The notes: generated by a model from the letters alone, not told the origin. A stretch of 64,000 nt of DNA from Denitratisoma sp. (GCA_032027165.1 JAVSMO010000001.1:1724253-1788252); one strand, 5' to 3'. Counted from the stretch's first letter, positions 28,526 through 39,294 are shown. Made by a program: numbers and translations.

Positions 28526-29695
28526 CTAGATGGTGTAGCGGCGCAAGCGCAGGGAAAATTCCTCGAGCTGGCGGACGCCGGAGTCCTCGGCGCGACGGCA
28601 CCAGTCCTGCAGTCGGGCGAGCAGTTCCTCGCGCGTGGCGGTCGAGCGCTGCCAGAGCGCGACGAGCTCGCGCCGCATCTCGACCCCCAACGACAGGCGG
28701 CGGCTGTGCTCGAGCGCCGCCGCGCAGCGCTGCCTTTCCGATTCGGGCAACTCCTCGGCATCGCGCACCAGCGCGCGCTTGAGCGCCCTGAGCGAAGCCG
28801 CATCCAGCGAGGGCTTCAGCTGCTTCGCCTCCTCGCGGTAGATCTGCCGCAGCGACTTCAGATACTTGGCCATGACGTCGTAGCGATGCGTGACGACCGC
28901 CTGCAGGGTGTCGAGGTCGACGGCCGGACGCGCCGCAGCCAGGCGCGGCGTCGGCGCAACCTTCTTCACCTTGGCCTGGCCAAGCATCTCCAGCAGGCGG
29001 ATGTAGAGCCAGCCGATGTCGAATTCGTACCACTTGTTCGACAGCCGTGCCGAGGTGGCATAGGCATGGTGGTTGTTGTGCAGTTCCTCGCCGCCGATGA
29101 GGATGCCCCAGGGCAGGAGGTTGGTGCTGGCATCGGCACAGGCGAAGTTGCGGTAGCCGACGAAATGGCCGATGCCGTTGATGACGCCGGCGGCCCAGAA
29201 CGGGATCCAGAGCATCTGCACGCCCCAGATCAGCGCCCCCGGTACCAGCCCGAACAGGGCGAGATCGATGGCCAGCATCAGCAGGATGCCGAGCTTCTGC
29301 CCCGGCGTATAGAGATGCCGTTCCAGCCAGTCGTCCGGCGTGCCGTGGCCATAGCGCTCCATCGTCTCCCGGTTGTGCGACTCCTTCACATAGAGGAAGA
29401 CGCCGCCCCACAGCACGCGGTTCAGTCCCAGCACCTGCGGGCTGTGCGGGTCGTCCGCCGTCTCGCATTTGGCGTGGTGCTTGCGGTGGATGGCGGCCCA
29501 TTCCTTCGTCACCATGCCGGTGGTCAGCCACAGCCAGAAACGGAAGAAGTGGCTCGGCACCGGCCCGAGGTCGAGTGCGCGGTGCGCCTGGTGGCGGTGC
29601 AGATAGATGGTCACGCCGGCAATGGTGACGTGCGTGAGCGCCAGTGCGACGAGGGCATGGCCCCACCAGGGAAGATTGAAAATGCCTGAAAGCAT
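28526..29695 (-). CDS. Fatty acid desaturase (delta-9 acyl desaturase type)
   Basis: 389 aa. The three histidine boxes of membrane di-iron desaturases are present: HRHQAH (33-38), HRKHH (70-74) and HNNHH (206-210). Four to five hydrophobic helices place it in the inner membrane. After about residue 230 there is a 150-residue helical, charged C-terminal extension (TLQAVVTHRYDVMAKYLKSL to the end) seen in proteobacterial homologues. It inserts a double bond into membrane acyl chains. Confidence 0.9.
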   Translation of the reverse strand: MLSGIFNLPWWGHALVALALTHVTIAGVTIYLHRHQAHRALDLGPVPSHFFRFWLWLTTGMVTKEWAAIHRKHHAKCETADDPHSPQVLGLNRVLWGGVFLYVKESHNRETMERYGHGTPDDWLERHLYTPGQKLGILLMLAIDLALFGLVPGALIWGVQMLWIPFWAAGVINGIGHFVGYRNFACADASTNLLPWGILIGGEELHNNHHAYATSARLSNKWYEFDIGWLYIRLLEMLGQAKVKKVAPTPRLAAARPAVDLDTLQAVVTHRYDVMAKYLKSLRQIYREEAKQLKPSLDAASLRALKRALVRDAEELPESERQRCAAALEHSRRLSLGVEMRRELVALWQRSTATREELLARLQDWCRRAEDSGVRQLEEFSLRLRRYTI

Positions 29696-29752
29696 CGGTA
29701 AGCCCGGAAATGCTGGAAAACCCGGGTATTACTTTACACCTTAACCTTCCCG

Positions 29753-30370
29753 TCAATCGGACAGAATGGCTTCGGCGTAGGGCAGGGCCTCGGCGCGATG
29801 GCGCTTCCAGTTGCCGAGGTAGGCGCGCAGCACCGGCGGATTGTGGCGCAGGATCAACACGTTCTCCGCATTGCGCGTCCGTGCCGACCAGGTGAAGTTG
29901 TAGGAACCGGTGATGACCGCACCACCGGCCTCGGCCGCATCGACCAGGATGACCTTGTTGTGCGCGGCGGCATAGCGCACCTCGAGCGCAACGGGGATGC
30001 CGGCCTCGACCAGTCGCGGAATCTGGCTGTTCTCCCCCCGTGCCGTCTGCTCACGGTCGGCCAGCACCTCGACGTGGACGCCGCGCGCCCTGGCCTCGAT
30101 CAGCGCGGCGGCCAATGAACGGCTGGTGAACAGGTATGCCTGCACGTGGATGCTATGGCGTGCCCCGCGCAGCACGCGCAGGATGGCCGCCTCGATGTCG
30201 TCGTGCGGGGCGAACAGCACCTCGGCCGTGCCGTGCGCGGCAGGCGAGGCGGCCGGGCGCGGATCGAAGGCCCGGGCCGGCTGCACCAGCAGGAAAGTCA
30301 GTCCCGCCAGGACGGCGACAAAACCGACGTTCCGCCACGTCCCGCGGGGCCTTGCGCCTCCTTCGGTCAT
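29753..30370 (-). CDS. Phospholipase D-like nuclease (single HKD motif), secreted
   Basis: 205 aa with an N-terminal hydrophobic signal (about 15-35, AVLAGLTFLLVQPARA). One PLD motif: H-N-K-x4-D in AAHNKVILVDAAEAGG followed by ITGSYNFTWSA, typical of the Nuc/EndA-like PLD family that acts as a dimer. Predicted periplasmic nuclease or phosphodiesterase. Its start overlaps the sufS stop by 4 bp, an odd partner. A dispersed 25-bp repeat encodes the AGLTF of its signal peptide. Confidence 0.8.
   Translation of the reverse strand: MTEGGARPRGTWRNVGFVAVLAGLTFLLVQPARAFDPRPAASPAAHGTAEVLFAPHDDIEAAILRVLRGARHSIHVQAYLFTSRSLAAALIEARARGVHVEVLADREQTARGENSQIPRLVEAGIPVALEVRYAAAHNKVILVDAAEAGGAVITGSYNFTWSARTRNAENVLILRHNPPVLRAYLGNWKRHRAEALPYAEAILSD
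30293..30317 (+). repeat. Dispersed 25-bp repeat, copy 4 (21/25)
   Basis: 21/25 to the consensus; within the signal-peptide codons of the PLD-like gene (antisense to it), read as VLAGLTF. Confidence 0.7.
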
Positions 30371-31581
30371 TGGCGCACCGCCCGCAGCGCCTCGATCAGC
30401 TGATCGACGTCCGCGCGGTCGTTATAGAGGGCGAAGGAGGCGCGCGCCGTGCCCTCGACGCCGAAGCGGCGCATCGCCGGCAGCGCGCAATGGTGGCCGC
30501 TCCTCACCGCCACGCCGTGGCGGTCGAGCGCCGCGCCGACCTCCTGCGCCGCAAAGCCGTCGATGACGAAGGACAGGATGGCGCCCTTCTCCCGCGCCGT
30601 ACCGATGACGCGCAACCCGTCGATTTCGCCGACGCGCGCCGTGGCATAGTCGAGCAGCGCCTGCTCGTGCGCGCCGATGGCCTCCATGCCGATGCGGTCC
30701 ACATAGTCCAGCGCCGCGGCCAGCCCCACTGCGCCTTCCACGTTCGGCGTGCCGGCCTCGTACTTGCGCGGCGCCGCCTCGTAGGTCGTGCGCTCGAAGG
30801 TCACGTCGCGGATCATGTGGCCGCCACCCTGGTACGGCGGCAGCTTCGCCAGCCACTCCGCCTTGCCGTAGAGCACGCCGATGCCCATCGGCGCATAGAG
30901 CTTGTGGCCGGAGAAGGCGTAGAAGTCGCAGCCGATGTCCCGCACATCCACGGCGGCGTGGGCAATCGCCTGGGCGCCATCCAGCAGCACCGGCACGCCG
31001 GCGGCGTGGGCCCGCGCGACGATGCGCCGTACCGGCGTCACCGTGCCCAGCGCATTCGAGACATGCGTCACCGCCACCAGGCGGGTGCGCGGCCCGATCA
31101 GCTGCTCGTAGGCGCCGAGGTCGAATTCGCCGTCGTCGTCGATCGGCACGACGCGCAGCCCGGCACCGGCCTGCTCGCAGGCGATCTGCCAGGGCACGAG
31201 GTTGGAATGATGCTCCATCGCCGAGACGATGACCTCGTCGCCTGCGCGCAGGAAGGCGCGGCCGAACGTGGCGGCGACCAGGTTGATGGCCTCGGTGGTG
31301 CCGCGCACGAAGACGATCTCGTCGGCCCGCTCGGCATTGACGAAACGCCGCACCCGCTCACGCGCCGCCTCGTAGAGGTCGGTGGCGCGGTCGCTGAGGA
31401 AATGCACGCCGCGGTGGGTATTGGCGTTGTCTTCCAGGTAATAGCGGCGCAGCGCCTCGATCACCTCCGCCGGTTTCTGCGTCGTGGCGGCGCTGTCGAG
31501 GTAGGCGAGGCGCCGGCCGCGCACCGGGCGGGCGAGCAGCGGGAAATCGTTTCGCAGCCGGGAAAAGTCAGTCCCCGTCAT
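30367..31581 (-). CDS. sufS: Cysteine desulfurase, SufS type
   Basis: 404 aa PLP enzyme. The Schiff-base lysine is K227 in FYAFSGHKLYAPMG and the persulfide cysteine is C365 in AVRSGHHCALPAM, the SufS-type RxGHHCA motif. LDSAATTQKPAEVIEAL is the N-terminal signature. Removes sulfur from cysteine for Fe-S clusters, but no other suf genes are present. Overlaps by 4 bp with the upstream FmdE-like gene and the downstream PLD gene. The dispersed repeat supplies the codons for its N-terminus MTGTDFS. Confidence 0.92.
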   Translation of the reverse strand: MTGTDFSRLRNDFPLLARPVRGRRLAYLDSAATTQKPAEVIEALRRYYLEDNANTHRGVHFLSDRATDLYEAARERVRRFVNAERADEIVFVRGTTEAINLVAATFGRAFLRAGDEVIVSAMEHHSNLVPWQIACEQAGAGLRVVPIDDDGEFDLGAYEQLIGPRTRLVAVTHVSNALGTVTPVRRIVARAHAAGVPVLLDGAQAIAHAAVDVRDIGCDFYAFSGHKLYAPMGIGVLYGKAEWLAKLPPYQGGGHMIRDVTFERTTYEAAPRKYEAGTPNVEGAVGLAAALDYVDRIGMEAIGAHEQALLDYATARVGEIDGLRVIGTAREKGAILSFVIDGFAAQEVGAALDRHGVAVRSGHHCALPAMRRFGVEGTARASFALYNDRADVDQLIEALRAVRQ

Positions 31582-31587
31582 GCGGCG
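31563..31587 (+). repeat. Dispersed 25-bp repeat, copy 5 (20/25)
   Basis: 20/25 to the consensus with an intact AAAAGTCAGTCCCCG core; spans the start codon of sufS and the end of the preceding gene. Confidence 0.65.
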
Positions 31588-32195
31588 CCGGCGGGGCGAA
31601 TGCTGATGACCTGCGGATCGCGCGCATGGTTAATGAGGATGGCACGCACCCGCTCCTGCCAGAGGCGGCCGAACTCGCGTTGCATCTCCTCGCTGGCGCG
31701 GCCGGTGATGCAGGCGCCCATCAGCTCGCCCATGTGCGGCACGCCCGGCACGTGCTCCAAGTGCGCCGCGACATCCACCGCCGCGCCGTTGTCCTTGCGC
31801 GTGAAGCGGATCTCCTCGCTCACCGCGGCATTGAAGAACAGCAGGTTGCGCCGGTCGTAGCGGCCGGCCAGCCCCTTGAAGCCGGTGTCGTGCGTCGCCC
31901 CGGTGACCAGGGTGACGATGTTGGCGATGACGCCGGTGACGCCGCTGGTGCTGTCGTGGCGGAAATCGACGCGGATGGCGCCGCGTTCGGGCAGGTCCTT
32001 CGGATAGAGCGCCTCCAGCGCCCGGATCGTCATCAGCCAGGCGGAGGCCACGGTGGGACAGGAATGCCCGGCCGCCTTGACGGCGTCGATATAACGGTAT
32101 TCGAAGATGCCGCCCTCCGCCGCGCCGAGAAACCTGGCGAGCGGATCGTAGACCGTGATGCTCGGGACCTGATCGAAGAAATCGGGGTATCTCAT
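31578..32195 (-). CDS. FmdE-like protein of unknown function
   Basis: 205 aa. The segment AVKAAGHSCPTVASAWLM resembles the GHxCPG core of FmdE proteins (named from formylmethanofuran dehydrogenase operons), with a later RYDRRNLLFFNAAVSEEIRF and the C-terminal helix WQERVRAILINHARD. No signal or membrane helix. It sits between rsmB and sufS with 4-bp overlaps on both sides, so translation is coupled; a metal- or sulfur-handling role is only a guess. Confidence 0.55.
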   Translation of the reverse strand: MRYPDFFDQVPSITVYDPLARFLGAAEGGIFEYRYIDAVKAAGHSCPTVASAWLMTIRALEALYPKDLPERGAIRVDFRHDSTSGVTGVIANIVTLVTGATHDTGFKGLAGRYDRRNLLFFNAAVSEEIRFTRKDNGAAVDVAAHLEHVPGVPHMGELMGACITGRASEEMQREFGRLWQERVRAILINHARDPQVISIRPAGAA

Positions 32196-33466
32196 GGCTT
32201 CTCCTCAACTTGATTGCGTTCCAGCACTGCTGCAAAGAACCCGTCCGTCCCGTGCGTGTGCGGCGCCAGGCGCAGCGTCTCGCCGCAGGCCAGGGCGATG
32301 CCCTGCTTCTCCAGGATATCCTGCGCGGACACCTGCCTGAAGTCCGGATGCGCGGCGAGGAAGCCGGCGACGATGGCTTCGTTCTCCTCGGGCAGGATGC
32401 TGCAGGTGGCGTAGACAAGCCGCCCGCCTTTTTTCACCAGGCGCGAGGCGCCCTTGAGGATGTCGTGCTGCTTGCGCGACAGTTCGGCCACGCCCTCCGG
32501 CGTCTGCCGCCACTTGAGGTCGGGGTTGCGGCGCAGCGTGCCGAGGCCGCTGCAGGGGGCATCGACCAGCACGCGGTCGAGCTTGCCGGCGAGACGCTTG
32601 ATGCGGATGTCGTTCTCGTTGGCGATCGTCACCGGGTGCACATTGGAGAGGCCGGCGCGCGCCATGCGGTCCTTCAGCCGCGCCAGGCGCTTGTCGGAGA
32701 CGTCGAAGGCATAGAGCCGGCCGGTCGAACGCATCAGCGCACCCAGCAGCAGGGTCTTGCCGCCGGCGCCGGCGCAGAAGTCGGCGACCATCTCGCCGCG
32801 CTTCGGCGCGAGCAGGATGCCGAGCAGCTGGCTGCCCTCGTCCTGCACCTCGATGGAGCCGTCGAGGTAGAGCGGGTGCTTCTGCAGCGCCGGCTTGGCC
32901 TTGAGGCGGATGCACAGGGGCGACAGCCTCCCCGCTTCGGCGGCGATGCCCTCCCCGGCGAGGCGCGCCAGCACGGCGTCGCGCCCGGCCTTGAGCGGGT
33001 TCACCCGCAGGTCGAGCGGTGCGGCCTGGTTGAGGCCCTGCGCCAGTGTGAGCAGCGCGTCCGCTTCCATGTGGGACAGCAGGCGCTCGGCCAGCCAGTC
33101 GGGGAAGTCGGCCTGTTCGGCGAGGCTGAGTTCGCCCGCCTGGCGACCCTTCAGTTCGGCCACCCACTTCAGTTCCTTCTCGCTGATGGCGCCTTCGAGC
33201 TGCCGCTGGCTGACGCCCGACAGGCGCGTCAGCGCCGCCAGCACCAGCCGGCGCGGATTCGCCTCGGCGCCGAGCAGGTGTTCCAGCAGGCGCCGGCGCC
33301 GCAGCACGGCGTAGGCCGTCTCGGCGATGAAGCCGCGGTCGTTCTGGCCGAGCAGGCGGTTATCGCGGAAGAATTTCGACAGCACGGCATCGGCCGGATG
33401 CTCTAACTTCAGGAGCAGGTTGAGTGCCGTCGTCGCCGCGTCGATGAGTTTCGCCGTAATGCGCAT
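32192..33466 (-). CDS. rsmB: 16S rRNA m5C methyltransferase, RsmB-like
   Basis: 424 aa. N-terminal NusB-like helical region (residues about 1-140), then an m5C methyltransferase core: SAM site VADFCAGAGGKTLLLGALM, VLVDAPCSGLGTLRRNPDLKW with one catalytic cysteine, and YATCSILPEENEAIV with the other. It methylates cytosine in 16S rRNA; RsmB (C967) is the best guess though its length and N-terminus differ somewhat from E. coli. GGAGAA lies before the start at the end of the DUF3108 gene. Confidence 0.88.
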   Translation of the reverse strand: MRITAKLIDAATTALNLLLKLEHPADAVLSKFFRDNRLLGQNDRGFIAETAYAVLRRRRLLEHLLGAEANPRRLVLAALTRLSGVSQRQLEGAISEKELKWVAELKGRQAGELSLAEQADFPDWLAERLLSHMEADALLTLAQGLNQAAPLDLRVNPLKAGRDAVLARLAGEGIAAEAGRLSPLCIRLKAKPALQKHPLYLDGSIEVQDEGSQLLGILLAPKRGEMVADFCAGAGGKTLLLGALMRSTGRLYAFDVSDKRLARLKDRMARAGLSNVHPVTIANENDIRIKRLAGKLDRVLVDAPCSGLGTLRRNPDLKWRQTPEGVAELSRKQHDILKGASRLVKKGGRLVYATCSILPEENEAIVAGFLAAHPDFRQVSAQDILEKQGIALACGETLRLAPHTHGTDGFFAAVLERNQVEEKP

Positions 33467-33475
33467 ACTGACTTT

Positions 33476-34481
33476 CTATTTCTCCTGTGCGGCGAGCCGC
33501 GCGCCGTCGATTTCCAGTTCGACCGCGTTCTGGTCGAACACCTCGCCCTTGCGGTCGATGAAGCGGATGCGCACCGGCAGGTTGCGGTAATCCGACGCCA
33601 GCCACAGTTCCATGGCCTGTTCCCCCGGCACCGCCGGCGTCTTGACATGCCAGGTGCGCAGCTCTCCGAACGGCGTGGCGAGCGTCTCGTCGCCGACCGC
33701 CTCGTAAGCATAGCGGCCGTAATTCTTGCCGGTGGCGATCATCATCTCGAGGCGCGCCGCCGCACCGGCCAGGCCCATCTGGTAGATCTGCGAAAGGATG
33801 TCCTGCGCGCCCGGCGTGAGCGCCACCTCGCGCCGCAGCTGGCCACCGACGGTCAGCGCCGCCTTGCCGCTGCCCCAGTCGAAGCGCACGCCCTCTGCCG
33901 GCTTGCCCTTGCGCTCGACCTCGAAGATTTGCGGCACCAGTCCCTCGGGCCCGACCGCGCCTTCGCTCGACTGCACGATGCGCACCTCCCGGAACAGCGC
34001 GACGAGCCCCGTCGTTTCCGTCACCGTCCGCAAGGCGTAGCGTCCGTCGTCATAGCGCCAGGTGTGCGTCGATTCGCCGATCAGCATGCCCTGATCGCCC
34101 TCGCCGCGCGTGACGACGAAGCGGATGCGGCCCTTGCGCGGCCAGTCGATCTCGGCCTTGGCCGGAGCGGCCGCAGCGGCAGGCGCCGGCTCGGGAGTTG
34201 GTGCGGATGCAGGCGCCTCGGCTGCCGCCGGGGCCGGCATGTGTTCCGCTGGCGCCGGCTGCGGCAGACGCGGCCGGGGTTCGGCCTTCGGCTTCGGCGC
34301 CGGCCTGGACGGCGGCGCCACCGGCGCCGGCTCGAGCCGCGCCGCCGGCTTGGGCGCCAGGCGCGCCTCCAGCACGCCGTTCGCCTCGGGCTCGTCGAGG
34401 AAAGGCAGGCGCCAGCCCGCGCTGCTCACCGCCAGCACATGCACCAGCAGCGAGAGCAGCAATGCGGCCAGGAGGCGACGA

Positions 34482-34492
<11 letters not shown>
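33476..34492 (-). CDS. DUF3108 protein with N-terminal anchor and Pro/Ala-rich linker
   Basis: 338 aa from MHIDRRLLAALLLSLLVHVL. A membrane anchor (about 6-22) is followed by a long proline/alanine/lysine-rich linker (about 50-125, like TonB spacers) and then a beta-rich DUF3108 domain (IDWPRKGRIRFVVTRGEGDQG to VELEIDGARLA). Probably spans periplasm to act at the outer membrane; the family has no settled function. Starts inside the end of purN (11-bp overlap). Confidence 0.75.
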
Positions 34493-35126
<634 letters not shown>

Positions 35127-35128
35127 GG

Positions 35129-35836
35129 TCAGAATTTGACGGGGAGAAAGATCGCGCTGGCGAGGTTCTGGAACACTTTCGCCACGATGCGGTTGGTCTT
35201 GTCGGCGACGATCTTCGAGAGCAGGTCGAGGCTGCCGATGACCTTGCCGAACTCGCGCTCGAAGGAGAGGTTCCTCACCGGGCCGGCGCCTTCGTTGGAG
35301 AGCAGGTAGGGCTCGCCGCCCGGCGTCGCCGCGTTGGAGAGCTTCCACACGGCGATCTCGACGTTGCGCGCCGCGTTGAACAGCGCCTGCGGATCGAGGT
35401 CGTCGAGGAGGAACAGTTCCGTCTTGTCGTTGAAGGCGGTCTGCACCATGCCGCCGAGGCCGGCGATGAAGGCCAGCACGCGGTCGCCGGCGAAGTCCTC
35501 GCGGAAGGCGAGGTGGATGGCGTCGGTGCCGCGCCTGTTCTCCAACTCCTTGAACGCCCAGCCATGGTTGGCCTCGAAGATGCGCGCCACCGCCGCCTCG
35601 AGGCTGGGCTGGCCGCCCTTCCTCCACTCGCGCGGATTGCGCCGGTAGAGCTTCTCGGCGAGGAGCTTCAAGCTGGCGAACACCTCGCGCTGGTGCGCCT
35701 CGGCGACGCGGTCGATGTCGGACTTGGCGATCTGGTTCGGATCGAAGCCGGAAACCGGCTTGCGCGGGGTCGTTCCCGTGGTCACGCAGCCCGCCAACAA
35801 GGGCAGGAAAATCAACGGGATAAGCCGAGAAATCAT
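35129..35836 (-). CDS. Hypothetical lipoprotein
   Basis: 235 aa. Signal peptide with lipobox FLPLLAGC places Cys17 as the lipidated residue, so it is anchored in the outer or inner membrane. The mature part is alpha/beta with no recognised catalytic motif (FEANHGWAFKELENRRGTDA, AFIAGLGGMVQTAFNDKTEL). It heads the purN-DUF3108-rsmB run. Function unknown. Confidence 0.75.
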   Translation of the reverse strand: MISRLIPLIFLPLLAGCVTTGTTPRKPVSGFDPNQIAKSDIDRVAEAHQREVFASLKLLAEKLYRRNPREWRKGGQPSLEAAVARIFEANHGWAFKELENRRGTDAIHLAFREDFAGDRVLAFIAGLGGMVQTAFNDKTELFLLDDLDPQALFNAARNVEIAVWKLSNAATPGGEPYLLSNEGAGPVRNLSFEREFGKVIGSLDLLSKIVADKTNRIVAKVFQNLASAIFLPVKF

Positions 35837-35890
35837 GCGACATCATAGCGCAAAGGCCTTGTGCCGCGCCAAGCCCCTGTCGGCAAAGGG

Positions 35891-36532
35891 CTAATGGGGG
35901 GCGCGGCGGTGCTTGAGCCAGGCGATCGCCGCCGGCAGCATCGACACGACGATGATGGCGAGGATCACCAGGCTGAGGTTGTTCTGGATGACCGGCAGGT
36001 TGCCGAACAGGTAGCCGGCGACGGAGAGCGAGCCGACCCACAGCACGGCGCCGCCGATGTTGTAGGCCTGGAAGCGCACGTAGGTCATGGCGCCGATGCC
36101 GGCGACAAAGGGGGCGAAGGTGCGCAGGATCGGGATGAAGCGCGTGATCACCAGGGTCTTGCCGCCATGCTGCTCGTAGAAGACGTGGGTCTTCATCAGC
36201 GCCGCCTTGTTGAAGAAACGCGAGTTTTCCCAGTGGAAGACCTTCGGGCCGAGATAGCGGCCGATCGAGTAGTTCACGCTGTTGCCGAGGATGGCGGCGG
36301 CGATGAGCGTGGCGTTGAGTACCCACAGGTCCATGCTGCCCGCCCCGCACAGCGCGCCGGCGACGAAGAGCAGCGAGTCGCCCGGCAGGAAGGGCGTGAC
36401 GACGAAGCCGGTCTCGGCAAAGACGATCAGGAAGAGGATGGCGTACACCCAGGTGCCATACTGGGCGAGCAAGGCAGCGAGGTGCTTGTCGAGGTGGACG
36501 GCGATGTCCCAGGCGAGTGCGAGGTATTCCAT
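35891..36532 (-). CDS. dedA: DedA-family (VTT domain) membrane protein
   Basis: 213 aa, 4-5 membrane helices. DedA signatures: FAETGFVVTPFLPGDSLLF, NSVNYSIGRYLGPKVF, and FIPILRTFAPFVAGIGAM. The family includes undecaprenyl-phosphate and phospholipid flippases needed for envelope integrity. Start ATG at 36532. Divergent from mutL. Confidence 0.9.
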   Translation of the reverse strand: MEYLALAWDIAVHLDKHLAALLAQYGTWVYAILFLIVFAETGFVVTPFLPGDSLLFVAGALCGAGSMDLWVLNATLIAAAILGNSVNYSIGRYLGPKVFHWENSRFFNKAALMKTHVFYEQHGGKTLVITRFIPILRTFAPFVAGIGAMTYVRFQAYNIGGAVLWVGSLSVAGYLFGNLPVIQNNLSLVILAIIVVSMLPAAIAWLKHRRAPH

Positions 36533-36561
36533 GGTTTCTGAAGGCGAAAAAGCCCGCAGAG

Positions 36562-36567
36562 TATAAT
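36562..36567 (+). promoter_or_regulatory. -10 element before mutL
   Basis: A consensus TATAAT 14 bp before the mutL ATG. No good -35 is visible 17 bp upstream, so strength and exact start are uncertain; the leader would be very short. Confidence 0.4.
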
Positions 36568-36580
36568 TCATCCCGCTCCC

Positions 36581-38305
36581 ATGCCCGCCATCAAGCCGCT
36601 TCCCGACCTCCTCATCAGCCAGATCGCCGCCGGCGAGGTGGTCGAGCGCCCGGCCTCGGTGGTGAAGGAGCTGCTGGAAAACGGCATCGACGCCGGCGCG
36701 CGAAACATTTCCGTCCAACTGCTCGAGGGCGGCGTGCGGCAGATCCGCATCGTCGACGACGGCGGCGGCATTCCGAAGGAGGAGCTGCCGCTGGCGCTGG
36801 CCCGCCACGCCACCAGCAAGATCGCCTCCCTCGAGGACCTCGAAAGCGTGGCCTCGCTCGGCTTCCGCGGCGAGGCGCTGGCCTCCATCGCCGCCGTGGC
36901 GCGGCTGACTTTGCTGAGCCGCATCCGCGAGGCGCCGCACGCCTGGCGCATCGGCCCGGAGCAGGAGGTCGCCCCGGCCGCGCTCGGAGGCGGCACCGTG
37001 ATCGAGGTCGACGATCTCTATTTCAACACGCCGGCGCGGCGCAAATTCCTCAAGAGCGAGCACACCGAGTTCGCCCATTGCGAAGAAGCCGTGCGCCGCA
37101 TCGCGCTGGCGCATCCGCAGGTTTCCTTCCTGCTGCAGCACAACGGACGCACGGCGCTGCACCTGGCCGCCGGCGATCCCGCGCGGCGCATCGCCGACAT
37201 CCTCGGCGCGGAATTCGCCGCCCAGTCGCGTGCGGTCGACGCGGCGGCGGGCAGCCTGCATCTCGCCGGTTGCGCCGCCCTGCCGGCCTATTCGCGCGCC
37301 CGCGCCGATGCCCAGTACTTCTTCGTGAACGGCCGCTTCGTGCGCGACAAGCTGCTCTCGCACGCGGTGCGCGAAGCCTACGCCGATATCCTGCACGGCC
37401 AGCGTCACCCGGTCTACGCGCTGTTCCTCGAAATCGACCCGCGCGGCGTCGACGTCAACGTGCATCCGGCCAAGACCGAGGTGCGCTTCCGCGACGGCCG
37501 CGCCGTGCACCAGTTCGTCTTCCACGCCCTGCAGCGCGCGCTGGCGGCGCCGCTGGCGCATGCCGCCTCCGGCGCACCCGCGCCCGCCGCCGTGCCGGCG
37601 GGACTGACTTTTGCCGCGGCCGCGCCGCAGCAACGGACGCTCGCCGTCGCCCAGTCGGCCGCTGCCTACTACGACTTCGTTCGGCAGGCCCCGAGCACAC
37701 CGATGCCCGAGGCCGAAGCCGGCGCGCCGCCGCTCGGTTTCGCCCTCGCCCAGCTGCACGGCGTCTACATCCTGGCGCAGAACGCCGAGGGGCTGGTGCT
37801 GGTCGACATGCACGCCGCCCACGAGCGCATCCTCTACGAGAAGCTGAAGACGGCGCTGGATGAGCGCCCGGCGGTGCAGCCGCTGCTGGTGCCGGTGGTG
37901 ATCTCGGCCAGCGGCGAGGAGGCCGCCGCTGCGGAGGAACACGCCGAGGCGCTCGAGCGCCTCGGCTTCGAAATCGCCGCAGCCGGCCCGCGCGAGCTGG
38001 TGGTGCGCGCCGTGCCGGCGCTGCTCGCCAGCGGCCGCATTGCCGACCTCGTGCGCGCCCTTCTCGCCGATCTGGAGAAGTTCGGTGCCAGCCGCGTTGC
38101 CGCCGAGCGCCGCAACGAACTGCTGGCGACGATGGCCTGCCACGGCGCGGTGCGCGCACACCGCGCACTGACCCTGCCGGAGATGAACGCCCTGCTGCGG
38201 CAGATGGAGGAGACCGAGCGCGCCGACCAGTGCAACCACGGCCGGCCGACGTGGGCGCAGCTCTCCATGGAAGACCTGGACCGCCTGTTCCTCCGTGGCC
38301 GCTAG
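36581..38305 (+). CDS. mutL: DNA mismatch repair protein MutL
   Basis: 574 aa. N-terminal GHKL ATPase with [20 protein letters not shown], the DDGGGIP and GFRGEAL motifs. Unlike E. coli MutL, the C-terminal half has [12 protein letters not shown] (near residue 409), matching the DQHAx2Ex4E metal-binding motif of endonuclease-type MutL. A Pro/Ala-rich linker (about 325-375) joins the halves and contains a copy of the dispersed 25-bp repeat. First gene of mutL-miaA. Confidence 0.95.
   Translation: MPAIKPLPDLLISQIAAGEVVERPASVVKELLENGIDAGARNISVQLLEGGVRQIRIVDDGGGIPKEELPLALARHATSKIASLEDLESVASLGFRGEALASIAAVARLTLLSRIREAPHAWRIGPEQEVAPAALGGGTVIEVDDLYFNTPARRKFLKSEHTEFAHCEEAVRRIALAHPQVSFLLQHNGRTALHLAAGDPARRIADILGAEFAAQSRAVDAAAGSLHLAGCAALPAYSRARADAQYFFVNGRFVRDKLLSHAVREAYADILHGQRHPVYALFLEIDPRGVDVNVHPAKTEVRFRDGRAVHQFVFHALQRALAAPLAHAASGAPAPAAVPAGLTFAAAAPQQRTLAVAQSAAAYYDFVRQAPSTPMPEAEAGAPPLGFALAQLHGVYILAQNAEGLVLVDMHAAHERILYEKLKTALDERPAVQPLLVPVVISASGEEAAAAEEHAEALERLGFEIAAAGPRELVVRAVPALLASGRIADLVRALLADLEKFGASRVAAERRNELLATMACHGAVRAHRALTLPEMNALLRQMEETERADQCNHGRPTWAQLSMEDLDRLFLRGR
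37588..37612 (-). repeat. Dispersed 25-bp repeat, copy 6 (22/25)
   Basis: Minus-strand copy, 22/25 to consensus, in the variable linker of mutL (antisense to the gene; read as VPAGLTF). Confidence 0.75.
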
Positions 38306-39239
38306 CTCATCCCTGCCGCCGGCCATCTGCCTCATGGGGCCGACGGCGAGCGGCAAGACCGCCGTGGTGTTCGAATTGGCCGACCGGTTGCCGCTGGAGA
38401 TCGTCAGCGTCGATTCGGCGCAGGTGTTCATCGACATGGACATCGGCACAGCCAAGCCGGATCGCGCCACGCTGGCGAAGTATCCGCACCACCTGATCGA
38501 CCTGATCTCCCCCGAGGAAAGCTATTCCGCCGCGCGCTTCCGCGCCGACGCGCTGCGCGCGATGGGGGAAATCGCGGCGCGCGGAAAAATACCGCTGCTC
38601 GCCGGCGGCACCATGCTCTACTTCAAGGCGCTGCGCGAGGGCCTCTCCGATTTGCCGCAGGCCGATGCCGAACTGCGGCGCGCCATCGACGCGGATGCGC
38701 AGACACGCGGCTGGCCGGCACTGCATGCCGAGCTGGCGGCGCTCGACCCGGAAGCGGCGGCGCGGCTGAAGCCCACCGACGCCCAGCGCATCCAGCGCGC
38801 ACTCGAGGTGGTGCGCCTGACCGGTGCGCCGCTGGCGGAGAGTCTCGCGCGCAGGCCGGATGCCGTCCTGCCCTTCCGCCTCGTCCAGCTCGCGCTGCTG
38901 CCTTCCGACCGCGCCGTGCTGCACGAACGCATCGCCCGGCGATTCGATGCCATGCTGGAAGCCGGGCTGATCGACGAGGTGAGGGCACTGCGGAAAAAAT
39001 ACCGCCTGCACGCCGGGCTGCCGTCGATGCGCTGCGTCGGCTACCGCCAGGCCTGGGACCACCTCGAGGGGATGTGCGACCGCGCCGCGCTGCGCGAGAA
39101 GGGCATCGCCGCCACGCGCCAGCTGGCCAAGCGCCAGCTGACCTGGCTGCGCAGCTGGCCGGATGTCGAGGCCTTCGACTGCCTGGCGGCGGATCTCGTC
39201 GCCCAGGTCACCCGGACCGTCGAGCGGGCGCTGGCTTAA
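38295..39239 (+). CDS. miaA: tRNA dimethylallyltransferase
   Basis: 314 aa from a GTG start that overlaps the mutL stop. P-loop [53 protein letters not shown] and [16 protein letters not shown] are MiaA signatures. Adds the dimethylallyl group to A37 of tRNAs reading UNN codons. mutL-miaA is a common gene pair. Confidence 0.95.
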   Translation: MAASSSLPPAICLMGPTASGKTAVVFELADRLPLEIVSVDSAQVFIDMDIGTAKPDRATLAKYPHHLIDLISPEESYSAARFRADALRAMGEIAARGKIPLLAGGTMLYFKALREGLSDLPQADAELRRAIDADAQTRGWPALHAELAALDPEAAARLKPTDAQRIQRALEVVRLTGAPLAESLARRPDAVLPFRLVQLALLPSDRAVLHERIARRFDAMLEAGLIDEVRALRKKYRLHAGLPSMRCVGYRQAWDHLEGMCDRAALREKGIAATRQLAKRQLTWLRSWPDVEAFDCLAADLVAQVTRTVERALA

Positions 39240-39294
39240 GTTCCGTTCCAGCCCGCCGTTATTTCCCTGGTTGCGGGAGATAACGGAGACCGGC

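Noticed and set aside
33466..33475. TACTGACTTT before rsmB and GCTGACTTTG at 36904 in mutL as repeat copies
   Set aside because: Only the 8-9 bp core is present with no match in the other half of the element.
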